Shown: one piece after another, positions 34,755-44,112 of the stretch
How the letters are laid out: every line of letters begins with the position of its first letter
How positions within the stretch are numbered: the first letter of the stretch is position 1
Notes under the pieces: generated by a model
Database searches by the model: none
What the model saw: the letters and a program-made list of their open reading frames with translations, nothing else
What the model was told of the DNA's origin: nothing
Made by a program: the position numbers and the translations under genes
Assembly: GCA_034435975.1 (NCBI GenBank)
Contig: DAOTWD010000152.1
Location: forward strand, 75,341 to 139,340
From: CAKZQX01 sp034435975
Lineage (GTDB): Bacteria > Chloroflexota > Chloroflexia > Chloroflexales > Chloroflexaceae
Direction of reading: 5' to 3'
Length of the DNA: 64,000 nt

Positions 34755-35567
34755 ATGCAGATAGTCCTGTGGAATAGGACGGTTCAGATAGGCTTATTGA
34801 GTATGCTGCTCATGGCTTGCAGCCGGCCAGGTCAGCCAGCAGGAGATGTGGGAGGTACACCCCGGCCAGTGGCAATGGAACCCGTGACGATTTCGCCACT
34901 GCCAGATTATATGCCGACAACTATGGCAACGGCCACTACAACCGTGATGGCGACGGTCACGCCAGTTACATTGGTACCAACGGTGACATCGGAGGCGTCC
35001 GAGAATCTGTATAAGGGCATACCCTATGGATTGACCGCCGAAGGCGCACCTATGTTGGGCTTTCCCACCGCACCGGTCACCCTGATTGATTATAGTGATT
35101 TTCTCTGTTCGGCATGCCAGCGTTATGTGTTAGCCGTCGAACCTGATATTATCGAGACCTATGTTCGATCTGGTCAGGTGCAACTGGTCTTTCGCCCAGT
35201 GTTAAATCATGGTGTGCATTCATTGCGTACCGCTGAAGCAGCGGCGTGTGCCGCCGAGCAAAATCAGTTCTGGCCGATGCATCAATTGCTGTTTGAACAG
35301 CAGGCAGAACTCTTTCGCATCCGGGAAGAGGATTTACTGAAACTGATGATGGTTTATGCTGCCGAGTTGGAACTAGATCAGAAAGCCTTTGGCATGTGCA
35401 TGGTAGATGGTGAAGCTCTGGCACGTATACAGGCTTTTGATGCAGAACAACGTAGACGTGGAATTAACGTGCAGCCAGTTTTTGAGATTAATGATCAACG
35501 GCTGATCGGCTTTCAGCCCTTTGAGGTATTTCAGCGTGTGATTGAAGCTGCCCAACAGGAGATATGA
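34755..35567 (+). CDS. DsbA-like thiol oxidoreductase lipoprotein
   Basis: A 270-residue DsbA/thioredoxin-fold protein with a lipoprotein signal (cleavage before Cys in SMLLMACS, about residue 22), a Thr-rich linker of about 60 residues, and a catalytic domain with a CSAC redox motif in DFLCSACQRYV. HSLRTAEAAACAAEQNQFW and VQPVFEINDQRLIGFQPFEVFQRV are shared with the membrane-anchored relative at 990-1751. It should act outside the membrane. AGGAGG precedes the ATG. The cyanophycinase gene starts 8 bases after its stop, so the two are probably co-transcribed. Confidence 0.88.
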   Translation: MQIVLWNRTVQIGLLSMLLMACSRPGQPAGDVGGTPRPVAMEPVTISPLPDYMPTTMATATTTVMATVTPVTLVPTVTSEASENLYKGIPYGLTAEGAPMLGFPTAPVTLIDYSDFLCSACQRYVLAVEPDIIETYVRSGQVQLVFRPVLNHGVHSLRTAEAAACAAEQNQFWPMHQLLFEQQAELFRIREEDLLKLMMVYAAELELDQKAFGMCMVDGEALARIQAFDAEQRRRGINVQPVFEINDQRLIGFQPFEVFQRVIEAAQQEI

Positions 35568-35574
35568 GTCGTCC

Positions 35575-36432
35575 GTGGAGCGAGAACGCGGCCTATTGCT
35601 GCTGATTGGTGGTGCTGAAGATAAAGTTGGCAGTCGCACTATTCTGAACCGATTTGTGCAACTTGCTGGTGGTAGGCATGCGCGAATTACTGTCGTGGCT
35701 ACCGCCTCGTCATTTCAGGATCTGGTCGGTCAACGCTATGTCAACCTCTTTACGGCGCTGGATGTGGCGCATGTCGATATACTTCAAGTACGGGATCGGT
35801 TCCAGGCCCGGCATCCCGAACCACTGGAACAGCTTGATGCGGCAACTGGTATCTTCATTACAGGTGGTGATCAACTCAAGTTAACCGCGACACTGGGGGG
35901 CACACCGATTGCCCGGCATATCCGCCAGCGCCATCTTGCCGGATGCGTGGTTGGTGGCACCAGTGCTGGCGCGTCGGCAGCAGCGGAGCATATGCTGGCC
36001 TATGGTAGCAGTGGCATTCCACCGCGCAAGGCGATGATGCAATTTGCCCCGGGTCTGGGATTAATCAGTGGTCTGGTGATAGATCAACATTTTGGCGCAC
36101 GCGGACGCTCCGGGCGCTTAATGACTGCCGTCGCGCATAACCCCGATTTGCTGGGTGTGGGTCTTGATGAGGACACCGCGGTTGAAATTAACTCCAGAGG
36201 CCTCCTGACAGTGTTGGGGCGTGGTTCGGTGATGATTGTTGATGGGACGAATATCGAATTTACCGATATTCATTGCATCGCTGAAAATGCACCGTTGACG
36301 ATCTTTGGTATGCGCCTGCATATGCTTTCTAGTGGCCATCGCTATGACATCCCTTCGCGTCAACCATGGTTACCGTCCATGCCGCTGCCGTTACCACCAG
36401 ATAATGAAGGTATAGATGGTGAGGGTATTTAA
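35575..36432 (+). CDS. cphB: cyanophycinase
   Basis: A 285-residue peptidase of family S51 that hydrolyses cyanophycin (arginine-aspartate polymer) to beta-Asp-Arg dipeptides. LLLLIGGAEDK is the typical N-terminal block, FITGGDQLKL follows, and the serine nucleophile is in VVGGTSAGASAAAEHM (about residue 129); QHFGARGRSGRLM and GVGLDEDTAVEI complete the pattern. The frame is open from TTG 35542, inside the preceding gene; GTG 35575 is the likely start, with AGGAG 13 bases upstream. cphA follows 99 bp later, giving a complete make-and-degrade pair. Confidence 0.93.
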   Translation: MERERGLLLLIGGAEDKVGSRTILNRFVQLAGGRHARITVVATASSFQDLVGQRYVNLFTALDVAHVDILQVRDRFQARHPEPLEQLDAATGIFITGGDQLKLTATLGGTPIARHIRQRHLAGCVVGGTSAGASAAAEHMLAYGSSGIPPRKAMMQFAPGLGLISGLVIDQHFGARGRSGRLMTAVAHNPDLLGVGLDEDTAVEINSRGLLTVLGRGSVMIVDGTNIEFTDIHCIAENAPLTIFGMRLHMLSSGHRYDIPSRQPWLPSMPLPLPPDNEGIDGEGI

Positions 36433-36531
36433 TGGATACGGACAAGAACCGTCATGGTGCGGAACTGTGCGCTGTGCCCGGTTGCACCATAGCGCCTGAT
36501 AGGGTGTTGCCCGCCTGGTAAAGGAGTTGGT

Positions 36532-39207
36532 ATGCGGGTACTCGAAACACGTGTCTATCGAGGGCCGAATCTGTATGGCTATAACCCGATGATTCGGATG
36601 ACCCTGGATCTGGAGGAACTGGAGGAGTATCCTTCCTCACGGCTACCAGGGTTTACGGAACAGCTGGTGGCATTGATCCCTACCCTGGAAGAACATGGTT
36701 GTTCTTATGGTGAAGAAGGGGGCTTTATCAAGCGCTTACATGAAGGTACGTGGATCGGCCATATTGTGGAGCATGTTGCGATCGAATTGCAGTGTCTGGC
36801 CGGTACTCCGGTGTCGCGGGGCAAGACGCGGTCGGTACCGGATCGGCCCGGTGTCTACTATGTGGTCTATAGTTATGGCGAAGAACAGGTTGGCCTGGAG
36901 GCTGGCGAACTGGCGATCCGTCTGGTGCGGAGTCTGCTGCCGCCAGAATTACCCAGTGCCTTGCCCGCTGAGGAACGCGCTCGCTTTGATTTTGTCTGTG
37001 AACGTGATGCTCTGATTGCCCGTGCTCAGGATATCATTCTGGGGCCAACGACCGCCGCGCTCGTCAATGAAGCCCGTAAACGCGATATTCCGGTTATCCG
37101 TCTGGATGAGTCGAGCCTGGTGCAACTGGGCTATGGTAAGTACCAGAAACGCATCCGTACCAGTGTCACCAGTCGTACCAGCAATATTGCCGTGGAGATT
37201 GCGAGTGATAAAGCGTTGACCAACCGGTTGTTGCGTGATGTTGGTATTCCTACGCCGGGGCAACAACTGGTCGAATCGGCGGAAGCAGCTGTGGTGGCCG
37301 CGCAATCACTCGGATTTCCGCTGGTCACCAAGCCACTTGATGTCAGCCATGGGCGTGGCGTCTCGCTGCATCTAACAACGCCAGAGATGGTGCGGCGTGG
37401 CTATGAAATTGCCAGTGCCTATAACGAGCGTGTGCTGGTAGAGACCTTTCTTGCCGGCAAAGACTATCGAGTGCTCGTGGTGAACAACAAAGTTGTTGCT
37501 GTTGCCGAGCGGGTGCCTGCCCACGTGGTTGGTGATGGTGAACGAACGATCGCGGAACTGGTGGAGATCGTGAATGCTGATCCACGGCGGGGCTTTGGAC
37601 ATGAGAAGGTACTCACCCGTATCCGCTTTACGCACCAAACAGAGTTGTTGCTCGAACGCTCTGGCTATACACGCGACACAGTGCTGGCACCCGGTGAGAT
37701 ATTCTTCCTCTCCAGCACCGCTAATCTATCAACTGGTGGCACTGCCATTGACCGCACAGCCGAAATTCACTATGAAACGGGGGAACTGGCACGCCGGGCA
37801 GCCATGGTGATCGGCCTGGATGTGGCCGGAATTGACATTATTACGCCCGACATTGCTCGTCCGCTACGTGAAGTCGGGGGTGGCATTGTAGAGGTCAATG
37901 CTGGCCCGGGCTTCCGCATGCATTTACAACCCAGCGAGGGCAAAGCGCGTAACGTGGCGCGTCCGGTCATACAAATGCTCTTTCCCCCGCGTTCGCCGGC
38001 CCGTATTCCGATTATTGCCATCACAGGTACCAATGGCAAGACCACTGTGGCTCGGATGGTCGCTCATATTTTGAAAATGAACGGTGAACGGGTGGGCTTG
38101 ACTACGACTGATGGTATTTATATTGATGGTCAACTGTATCTGAAGGGAGATATGACCGGCCCATGGAGCGCACGGATGGTGCTGAAAGACCCGACTGTCG
38201 ATGCAGCGGTGTTAGAGACTGCCCGCGGTGGCATTCTGCGCGAGGGGATTGGCTTTGATCGCTGTGATGTGGGGGCTGTTCTCAATATCAGTCGTGATCA
38301 TCTCGGATTGGGGGGCGTGGAGACGTTGGAGCAACTGGCAGAGGTAAAGTCTCTGGTGGTTGAGATTGTGCGTGATGATGGTACCAGCGTGTTAAACGCT
38401 GATGATCCCTATGTCGTCGCTATGGCTGAACGGGCAAAGGGCCAGATCGTGTATTGGAGTATGAGCACGACCAATGGCAATAACCTGGTGAAAGAACATA
38501 TTGAGCAGGGCGGCACGGCGGTCGTGCTGCAAGCCGGCATGCATGGCGAGATGGTGGCAATCTATGATGCGGAACAATATTTTCCACTGGTCTGGACACA
38601 TCTGATCCCGGCTACACTGGAAGGGCGGGCGCGCCATAATGTTGCCAATGTGCTGGCAGCAACCGCAATTGCCTATGCGCAGGGCGTGAGTATCGAGAAT
38701 ATCAAACAGGGTCTGCGTACCTTTACCACCAGTTTCTACCAGGCACCCGGTCGTCTGAATGTGTTTGATGAATACCCCTTCCGCGTGATTGTTGACTATG
38801 GGCATAACCCGGCTGCATTTGCCGCCATGCATGATTTATTAAACGGGTTACGCGCCAACCATAACCGGCTGATTGGCGTGGTTGGTGCGCCTGGTGATCG
38901 CCGGGATGAAGATCTGCGTCAGATCGGCACAACCGTTGCAATGACCTTCGATTATCTGGTGCTAAAAGAAGATACGGATCGCCGGGGACGCGCCAGAGAT
39001 GAAGTTGCCTCTCTCCTGCGCACGTCCGCGATCACCGCTGGCTTACCAACAGAACGTATCGTGACTGTCCACGATGAACGGGAGGCAGTGCGCTATGCGC
39101 TGGCACAGTGTCAACCGAAAGATCTGCTGGTCATTTTTGCCGACGATGTGACCGCAGTCTGGAAGGAAGTTATCTACTACGGCAAGCCGGATCGTCCTGA
39201 TGTATAA
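36532..39207 (+). CDS. cphA: cyanophycin synthetase
   Basis: An 891-residue ATP-dependent ligase that polymerises aspartate with arginine side chains into the nitrogen reserve cyanophycin. The N-terminal CphA domain opens RVLETRVYRGPNLYGY and has EGGFIKRLHEGTWIGHIVEHVA; an ATP-grasp domain (about 220-470) has PLDVSHGRGVSLHL and VEVNAGPGFRMHL; the Mur-ligase-like half has the P-loop ITGTNGKTTVARM (about 495) and VDYGHNPAAFAAM. Length is normal for CphA1. AAGGAG lies six bases before the ATG. It forms an operon with cphB. Confidence 0.95.
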   Translation: MRVLETRVYRGPNLYGYNPMIRMTLDLEELEEYPSSRLPGFTEQLVALIPTLEEHGCSYGEEGGFIKRLHEGTWIGHIVEHVAIELQCLAGTPVSRGKTRSVPDRPGVYYVVYSYGEEQVGLEAGELAIRLVRSLLPPELPSALPAEERARFDFVCERDALIARAQDIILGPTTAALVNEARKRDIPVIRLDESSLVQLGYGKYQKRIRTSVTSRTSNIAVEIASDKALTNRLLRDVGIPTPGQQLVESAEAAVVAAQSLGFPLVTKPLDVSHGRGVSLHLTTPEMVRRGYEIASAYNERVLVETFLAGKDYRVLVVNNKVVAVAERVPAHVVGDGERTIAELVEIVNADPRRGFGHEKVLTRIRFTHQTELLLERSGYTRDTVLAPGEIFFLSSTANLSTGGTAIDRTAEIHYETGELARRAAMVIGLDVAGIDIITPDIARPLREVGGGIVEVNAGPGFRMHLQPSEGKARNVARPVIQMLFPPRSPARIPIIAITGTNGKTTVARMVAHILKMNGERVGLTTTDGIYIDGQLYLKGDMTGPWSARMVLKDPTVDAAVLETARGGILREGIGFDRCDVGAVLNISRDHLGLGGVETLEQLAEVKSLVVEIVRDDGTSVLNADDPYVVAMAERAKGQIVYWSMSTTNGNNLVKEHIEQGGTAVVLQAGMHGEMVAIYDAEQYFPLVWTHLIPATLEGRARHNVANVLAATAIAYAQGVSIENIKQGLRTFTTSFYQAPGRLNVFDEYPFRVIVDYGHNPAAFAAMHDLLNGLRANHNRLIGVVGAPGDRRDEDLRQIGTTVAMTFDYLVLKEDTDRRGRARDEVASLLRTSAITAGLPTERIVTVHDEREAVRYALAQCQPKDLLVIFADDVTAVWKEVIYYGKPDRPDV

Positions 39208-39364
39208 GGGCTTTTGCGCCGCATGCTCTTTTGTGTCATTCTGAAAATTGTAGTAGAATAGGCAATCTTGTGAGCAGCAGAACATTGTACATTCGTCGGC
39301 AGTTCGGTCAGATGGGTGATAGCTGCTGATGGGCGCAGCTACGACTTACCAGAGGAGGTAGACC

Positions 39365-39739
39365 ATGGTGAAGGCCAAAGATATTATGACGACAGATGTG
39401 ATTACCGTGCATCCCTCTGCCACCGTTGAAGAGGCAATTCGCCGAATGCGTGAGAGGAACCTACATGCCCTGATCGTAGAACGGGTAGATGAACATGATG
39501 CGTATGGGATTGTAACCGACTCAGATATTGCCTATAAGGTTGTAGCGTATGAGAAAGATCCCAAAGAAATCTATGTTCATGAGATTATGACCAAGCCATG
39601 TGTGGTCGTTAATCCTGATCTGGAGATCGAGTACGTGGCACGTTTGTTTGCCAATCTCCATATTCACCGTGCTCCGGTGATCAAAGAGCATCTGCTCGGT
39701 ATTATCTCTGTCACCGATATTTTGCATCGCGGATTGTAG
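39365..39739 (+). CDS. CBS-domain protein
   Basis: A 124-residue protein made of a pair of CBS motifs (a Bateman module): VKAKDIMTTDVITVHPSATVEEAIRRM is the first start and HEIMTKPCVVVNPDLEIEYVARLF the second, each ending in GIVTDSDI or GIISVTDIL. Such modules bind AMP, ATP or SAM and often regulate other proteins. GAGGAGG precedes ATG 39365. It lies 158 bp after cphA on the same strand; a link to cyanophycin is possible but unproven. Confidence 0.88.
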   Translation: MVKAKDIMTTDVITVHPSATVEEAIRRMRERNLHALIVERVDEHDAYGIVTDSDIAYKVVAYEKDPKEIYVHEIMTKPCVVVNPDLEIEYVARLFANLHIHRAPVIKEHLLGIISVTDILHRGL

Positions 39740-39972
39740 TGTGACAACAGAGTTTCGGCTGAAGTCAGGTGAGAGCATGGCATCTGGCTTTAGCCGGAAA
39801 ACGACCGTTCTCCGTTCAGATTTGGGGGAACGAACTTTGTGATTTATATCACCGCTCCACAATTGGATAAAAGATAAAAATAGGTGAAAACCTGCATTAT
39901 TGATAAAGTTTCCCCCATGAGCAAAATTTGCCCCTCCAGGTCTGAACCATTACGTCCCTCACAACCGGCGTG

Positions 39973-40082
39973 GGGTTTCATCCTGGATGCGCTACGATGA
40001 TCCCGCTGAGTGACGCGCTGCAGATCCTCACGGAGCGCATCTCGGGTTTCATCCTGGATGCGCTACGATGATCCCGCTGAGT
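39973..40082. repeat. 39-bp perfect direct repeat at a gene end (period 71)
   Basis: Positions 39973-40011 and 40044-40082 are identical (core TTCATCCTGGATGCGCTACG) with 32 unique bases between. The second copy encodes, on the minus strand, the last residues and the TGA of the adjacent membrane protein gene; the first is a detached copy 71 bp downstream of it. Nothing else is seen in the 39740-40048 gap. Confidence 0.92.
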
Positions 40083-40438
40083 ACTAAAAGCAGTAGTACC
40101 CCCAGTGCTGCCAGTGGTGCCCAGCGCCCAAGGTTGCGTATTGCTCCTCGCGGACGTAACGATACATGCGCTACCACAGCTGCCAGAATACCCAAAAGTG
40201 GGTGCAGAATAAACGGAAACGCAAGGTAGTAGTTTCTTTCAAGACCAATAATCCCATAGAGCCAGAAGATTATTCCCAGCGTCGCCTGAATATCCACCAG
40301 AATGGGAAAGATGCGTGCTGGGAGTGTGCGGGCTGTGTTAGGAGTCCAGGTGACGGTAAACCAGATCGCTGCGACAACAATCAAAAGTGGCAGAATGCGC
40401 TCGCCAAAAATGGCATGCACTGTGTAAACAAACCCCAT
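40049..40438 (-). CDS. four-helix membrane protein of unknown function
   Basis: A 129-residue protein with four membrane segments (about 14-30, 45-67, 73-92, 105-124). I recognise no family with certainty; the length and His/Arg residues at helix ends (HAIFGERI, HPLLG, HVSLRPRG) recall small quinone- or haem-interacting membrane proteins, which is only a guess. ATG 40438 has GAGGAG four to five bases upstream; a GTG at 40450 is less likely. The last residues are carried by one copy of the 39-bp repeat. Confidence 0.72.
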   Translation of the reverse strand: MGFVYTVHAIFGERILPLLIVVAAIWFTVTWTPNTARTLPARIFPILVDIQATLGIIFWLYGIIGLERNYYLAFPFILHPLLGILAAVVAHVSLRPRGAIRNLGRWAPLAALGVLLLLVLSGIIVAHPG

Positions 40439-40597
40439 GAAACTCCTCACATAGGCAGGGTTAGCGTGTAAGCATGGTACTACAATGAGACTTTATCTCG
40501 GCAGAGGTGCGGGGCGGAAGCCTATGCCGCGCTTCCCGCACCCGGTTGTAGTATCAAGATCACCAGAACCAATGGTGGAGATTATATCACATATGGC

Positions 40598-43500
40598 TCA
40601 GATCTTCTCATTCCGCTTGATCCGTTCGTAGAGTTCAGTGGTTTCCGGCAGCGGTTCTATCCCTAGATCCGATTGTAACGCCTGAACACAGCGCGTATAG
40701 CTGCGGAGCGCCTGGGAACGACGACCAGTACGAGCATAGGCCCGCATTAATATTTGATAGGCTTCCTCATAGCAGCGGTCGCGTTTCAGCACCTGTTCAC
40801 ACAGATGCACGGCCTCCTCTGCATGTTCCTGCTGGGACAGGCGATCAGCAAGCGCAGTTGCCGTCGCAAGATAACGTGCTAACAGACGTTCCCGTTCCTC
40901 AAGGGTCCACGAGTCATAAAGCGATTCAGAAAGGTAATCGCCTTTATAGAGTTGTACCGCGATCTGGCTGTTGCGGATAGCAAACTCGGCATCCGCCTGG
41001 AAACTTCCCGTTGTGCGCAGTTCAAACTCATCCACATCGATCCAGCAGCCATACGATGGCGCAAAACTGTAGGCCAGTCCCTGACGCCGGATAAAGAAGG
41101 GCGCGGTGCGTGGTGGGCGTAGCGGTTCCAGGGCTGTATTCAGCGCGTTCAGGGTCACCTTAAACTGGCGCTCTGCCGCATCCAGGTCACTATCTGGCCA
41201 CAGCCAGGCACAGATCTGCTCGCGTTGCAACCAGCGCCCACGATACGTAAGCAGCAACTGGAAGAGTTGCCGGGCCTTTTCGCGTTGCCACTCGCGGGCC
41301 TGTATCTCATGACTTCCACGCCAGACACGAAATGTGCCGAGCATTTGCACCCGTAACGTATAGCCAGGATGATAATCATCAACCGTATCATCGGACGCAA
41401 TCGAGGGAAATGCCTGGCGGAGCAACTGCTGGGCGAAGGCCGTGTGCTCTGTCTGCGCTCGCCCACGCAACAACACCGGTACGAGCATAGACATATCACG
41501 GGGGCCAAACAATGTCAGAGACGTGAGCAAGCCTTCGTAGCCGTAGTGCTGAACTAGGTTGAGCAACACCGTAATCTGCTCCGTAGCCTGGGCATCCTCA
41601 CTTGCGCGGAGATGCCAGAGTGCACGCCAGAGGGCTACAATAGACTGACCGTAGGTGTCACCACCACGAGTGAAACGCTGGTTGGCGTGATCAAGCCAGA
41701 CGAGCGCACGGCGATCACCAAATGAGACCCCTGCCCCGCCCAGCGCCAGCCAGATCAGCGCTGCTATCCATTCGTCACCCGCAGCCTCAGCCACTTCCAA
41801 CCCTGAGCGGGCCGAAGCTTCGGCTGCAGCGAGATCGCCACTATATCCCTGAAGCAACGTTAAGCCCATATACGCCTCGGCGCGGGCGCGGGCTACACCA
41901 CTGGCTTGCACCAGGGCCAGCGCTGCCTGATAGTGCTGGTTGGCGGCTCCTGTATCGAGTGGTGCGATCACCTGATAGGCATGCGCGACACGCATATGCG
42001 CCAGTGCTTCAGTGAGCGGCGACCCGCTCTGTTGCGATTCAATCAAGCCGCGATGTGCGAGCGCCAGCGCTCTCGGCCCATTACCAAGCATCGTATAGAT
42101 GAATCCGAGCAGCAGCAACGGCTCACGATGAGCGACAAAAGTCGTTACAGGTTGCGTCGGCAGGGCCTGGGGATCTAATCCCAGTAGTGTTTCCAGATAT
42201 TGCCGTGACTCGTGGAGCCGCCCACTGCGGAGCAACAGCCGGGGCGAAATGGAGATTGCCGAACGTGGAGGGAGCAGACGTGGGTCAGGATCAAGTGTTT
42301 CAACATGGGAACGTTCCCCAAGAGGGGCCTCCTGAGCGAGGCGGCTGGCGGTCGTCTCTAGAATCAGCGCAATATCAGCGCGCCCCCGGTTGGCCCAGTT
42401 TTCGGCCTGAAGGCGCAGAATTTCCGCACGCTCGACAGAGTGGGTGCGAGGCAGTAATTTCAGAATTTGCTTCAGCAAGGCAACTGCCGGCGCGGGTTGT
42501 ACCGTATCCAGATACACCTCAGCCCGGCCACGCAGCGCACGCAGGTGTCCCTCCTGGTCGCCTTGTTGTTGAAATGCGTGCTCAGCTTGCTGATAGATCT
42601 GCAGCGCCTGTTCAAATCGGCCAAGTCGGTGATAGGCTGCTGCCAGCGCTTCCAACAACAGTGGACGCTGGCGCTCGGACTCAGGCAGGCGATCTAACCA
42701 GGTTAGCAGTGCCGCTGTATTGCCTTGCATGAGCCAGGTACGGGCGACTTCCTCCAGAGCCATCGCTGCCTGTGTACTCTCGCCTATGGCCAGAAGATGA
42801 TAGATCACCCCTTCTTGATCACCGCGCACCCGATAGTATTCTGCCGCGTAGTGATGCAGGTCGCGCAATGTGTCCTGCGCGAAGTGTTGGCATGAGTGAC
42901 GTTCTAAAAAGGCTTTGAAGAGAGGCTGATAGGCGAGATGGCCCTGGTGGGTGAGTTCGAGAAAAAGACAACGCCGTTCGACCTCCTCCTGTAACGGGCG
43001 AATTATTCCTTGATCGGATAACATGCGACATATACCCGGATCGAGCCAGCGCAGGTTGGCAGTTGTGAACAGGAAGGTTTGCAGGTCAGGGGGTTGCTCC
43101 TGTAACACATGCTGCTTGAGATAACTATCAAGCAAGGGTGTCAAGCGATGGAATGCCAGCAGCGCTGTTTCGGTTGGGTGTGGCTCCGCATGAGCTATTT
43201 CACCTTCGAGTGTCGTCGTCAATTCACTGGCCAGGGCTTGCAAAGCCAGTGGCCAACCCCGACATGTTGCGGTCAAATCAGCAATATCAAGCGGTGGCAG
43301 GCGATCATACAGTGTAAATAAGCTCTGTGCTTCTTCCACGGTAAAGGCCAGGTCAGATTGTCCAAGCTGGCAGATTTCACCGCGTGCCCGGATGGTAGCG
43401 AGCGAAACGAGTTCGGGTTCATAGCGGGTGGACAACAGCAAGTGTAGCTGTGCGGGCTGAATAGCCAGGAAATGCTCAATAAACGCACGGAGTTCGGGGT

Positions 43501-43984
43501 GTTGATCTGCCTGATGGTAGTCATCGAGAATGAGCAGGGTATCATCATCAAGCACAGCCAGCAATACATTGACCAGTTGCTCGATCGCTTGTAGGGGCGA
43601 TACCCCGTTCGCTGCGTCGGCCAGAAGCCCATCAAGCCTGGCTTGCATCTGCGCAGATTGAGCCGATGGTACCATACGACACGCTGCAGCCACATGCATG
43701 AGCAAGGTTAATGGGGTATCATCCGCAGACATGCGGCACCAGGCTATTGGCCATCCGCTATTCATCGCAAAACCAGCCAGGGCCGTCGTTTTACCACTGC
43801 CAGCGGGGGCTATTAACAGGGTCAGGGGATAATCGATGGCATTCGCTAATAACGTGTTGACTCGCTGCCGTCGGAGCAAGCGTGCCTGCTGCGGCGGTGG
43901 CATCAACCGTGTCATTAACAGGCCCTGTCCACCAGTAGGATTGGCCTGCTGCCTGAACTCATTTGTAACTCGTGAGGCTACCAT
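40598..43984 (-). CDS. MalT-like ATPase / SARP-type transcriptional regulator
   Basis: A large (about 1128-residue) regulator. The N-terminal STAND ATPase has a P-loop LIAPAGSGKTTALAG and Walker B LLILDDYHQ followed by the MalT-type sensor LHLLLSTRYEPEL; a long TPR region (about 380-830) follows; the C-terminus has an OmpR-like winged helix (LRVQMLGTFRVWRG then REKARQLFQLLL and WPDSDLDAAERQFKVTLNALN) and a BTAD helical domain (about 1000-1125, ALRSYTRCVQALQSDLGIEP). Ligand-induced oligomerisation on DNA is expected. ATG 43984 is preferred over upstream starts. It is divergent from the phasin-like gene, a plausible target. Confidence 0.87.
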   Translation of the reverse strand: MVASRVTNEFRQQANPTGGQGLLMTRLMPPPQQARLLRRQRVNTLLANAIDYPLTLLIAPAGSGKTTALAGFAMNSGWPIAWCRMSADDTPLTLLMHVAAACRMVPSAQSAQMQARLDGLLADAANGVSPLQAIEQLVNVLLAVLDDDTLLILDDYHQADQHPELRAFIEHFLAIQPAQLHLLLSTRYEPELVSLATIRARGEICQLGQSDLAFTVEEAQSLFTLYDRLPPLDIADLTATCRGWPLALQALASELTTTLEGEIAHAEPHPTETALLAFHRLTPLLDSYLKQHVLQEQPPDLQTFLFTTANLRWLDPGICRMLSDQGIIRPLQEEVERRCLFLELTHQGHLAYQPLFKAFLERHSCQHFAQDTLRDLHHYAAEYYRVRGDQEGVIYHLLAIGESTQAAMALEEVARTWLMQGNTAALLTWLDRLPESERQRPLLLEALAAAYHRLGRFEQALQIYQQAEHAFQQQGDQEGHLRALRGRAEVYLDTVQPAPAVALLKQILKLLPRTHSVERAEILRLQAENWANRGRADIALILETTASRLAQEAPLGERSHVETLDPDPRLLPPRSAISISPRLLLRSGRLHESRQYLETLLGLDPQALPTQPVTTFVAHREPLLLLGFIYTMLGNGPRALALAHRGLIESQQSGSPLTEALAHMRVAHAYQVIAPLDTGAANQHYQAALALVQASGVARARAEAYMGLTLLQGYSGDLAAAEASARSGLEVAEAAGDEWIAALIWLALGGAGVSFGDRRALVWLDHANQRFTRGGDTYGQSIVALWRALWHLRASEDAQATEQITVLLNLVQHYGYEGLLTSLTLFGPRDMSMLVPVLLRGRAQTEHTAFAQQLLRQAFPSIASDDTVDDYHPGYTLRVQMLGTFRVWRGSHEIQAREWQREKARQLFQLLLTYRGRWLQREQICAWLWPDSDLDAAERQFKVTLNALNTALEPLRPPRTAPFFIRRQGLAYSFAPSYGCWIDVDEFELRTTGSFQADAEFAIRNSQIAVQLYKGDYLSESLYDSWTLEERERLLARYLATATALADRLSQQEHAEEAVHLCEQVLKRDRCYEEAYQILMRAYARTGRRSQALRSYTRCVQALQSDLGIEPLPETTELYERIKRNEKI

Positions 43985-44112
43985 AAGGCCAATGACTATA
44001 CAACGAAGGTATATACCTATAGTATAACGCAGGTATGATGCGTGGTGTGACGCGAAACACACGGAGGTTTATGACTGCACGCCGCGTCATAGATAAGTGA
44101 AAGGATCTTACG
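43985..44112. promoter_or_regulatory. divergent promoter region with GGTATATACC palindrome
   Basis: The 128 bp between the SARP-type regulator and the phasin-like gene contain the perfect 10-bp palindrome GGTATATACC (44008-44017) next to overlapping TATAGT/TATACT boxes, and an ATGAC/GTCAT inverted pair at about 44071-44090. Either could be an operator. Assignment of -35 boxes is not possible with confidence. Confidence 0.4.

Noticed and set aside
39973..40082. Possible two-repeat CRISPR (39-bp repeats, 32-bp spacer)
   Set aside because: The second repeat encodes the end of an intact membrane protein gene, there are only two copies, no leader or cas genes are near, and the structure is explained by duplication of the gene end.
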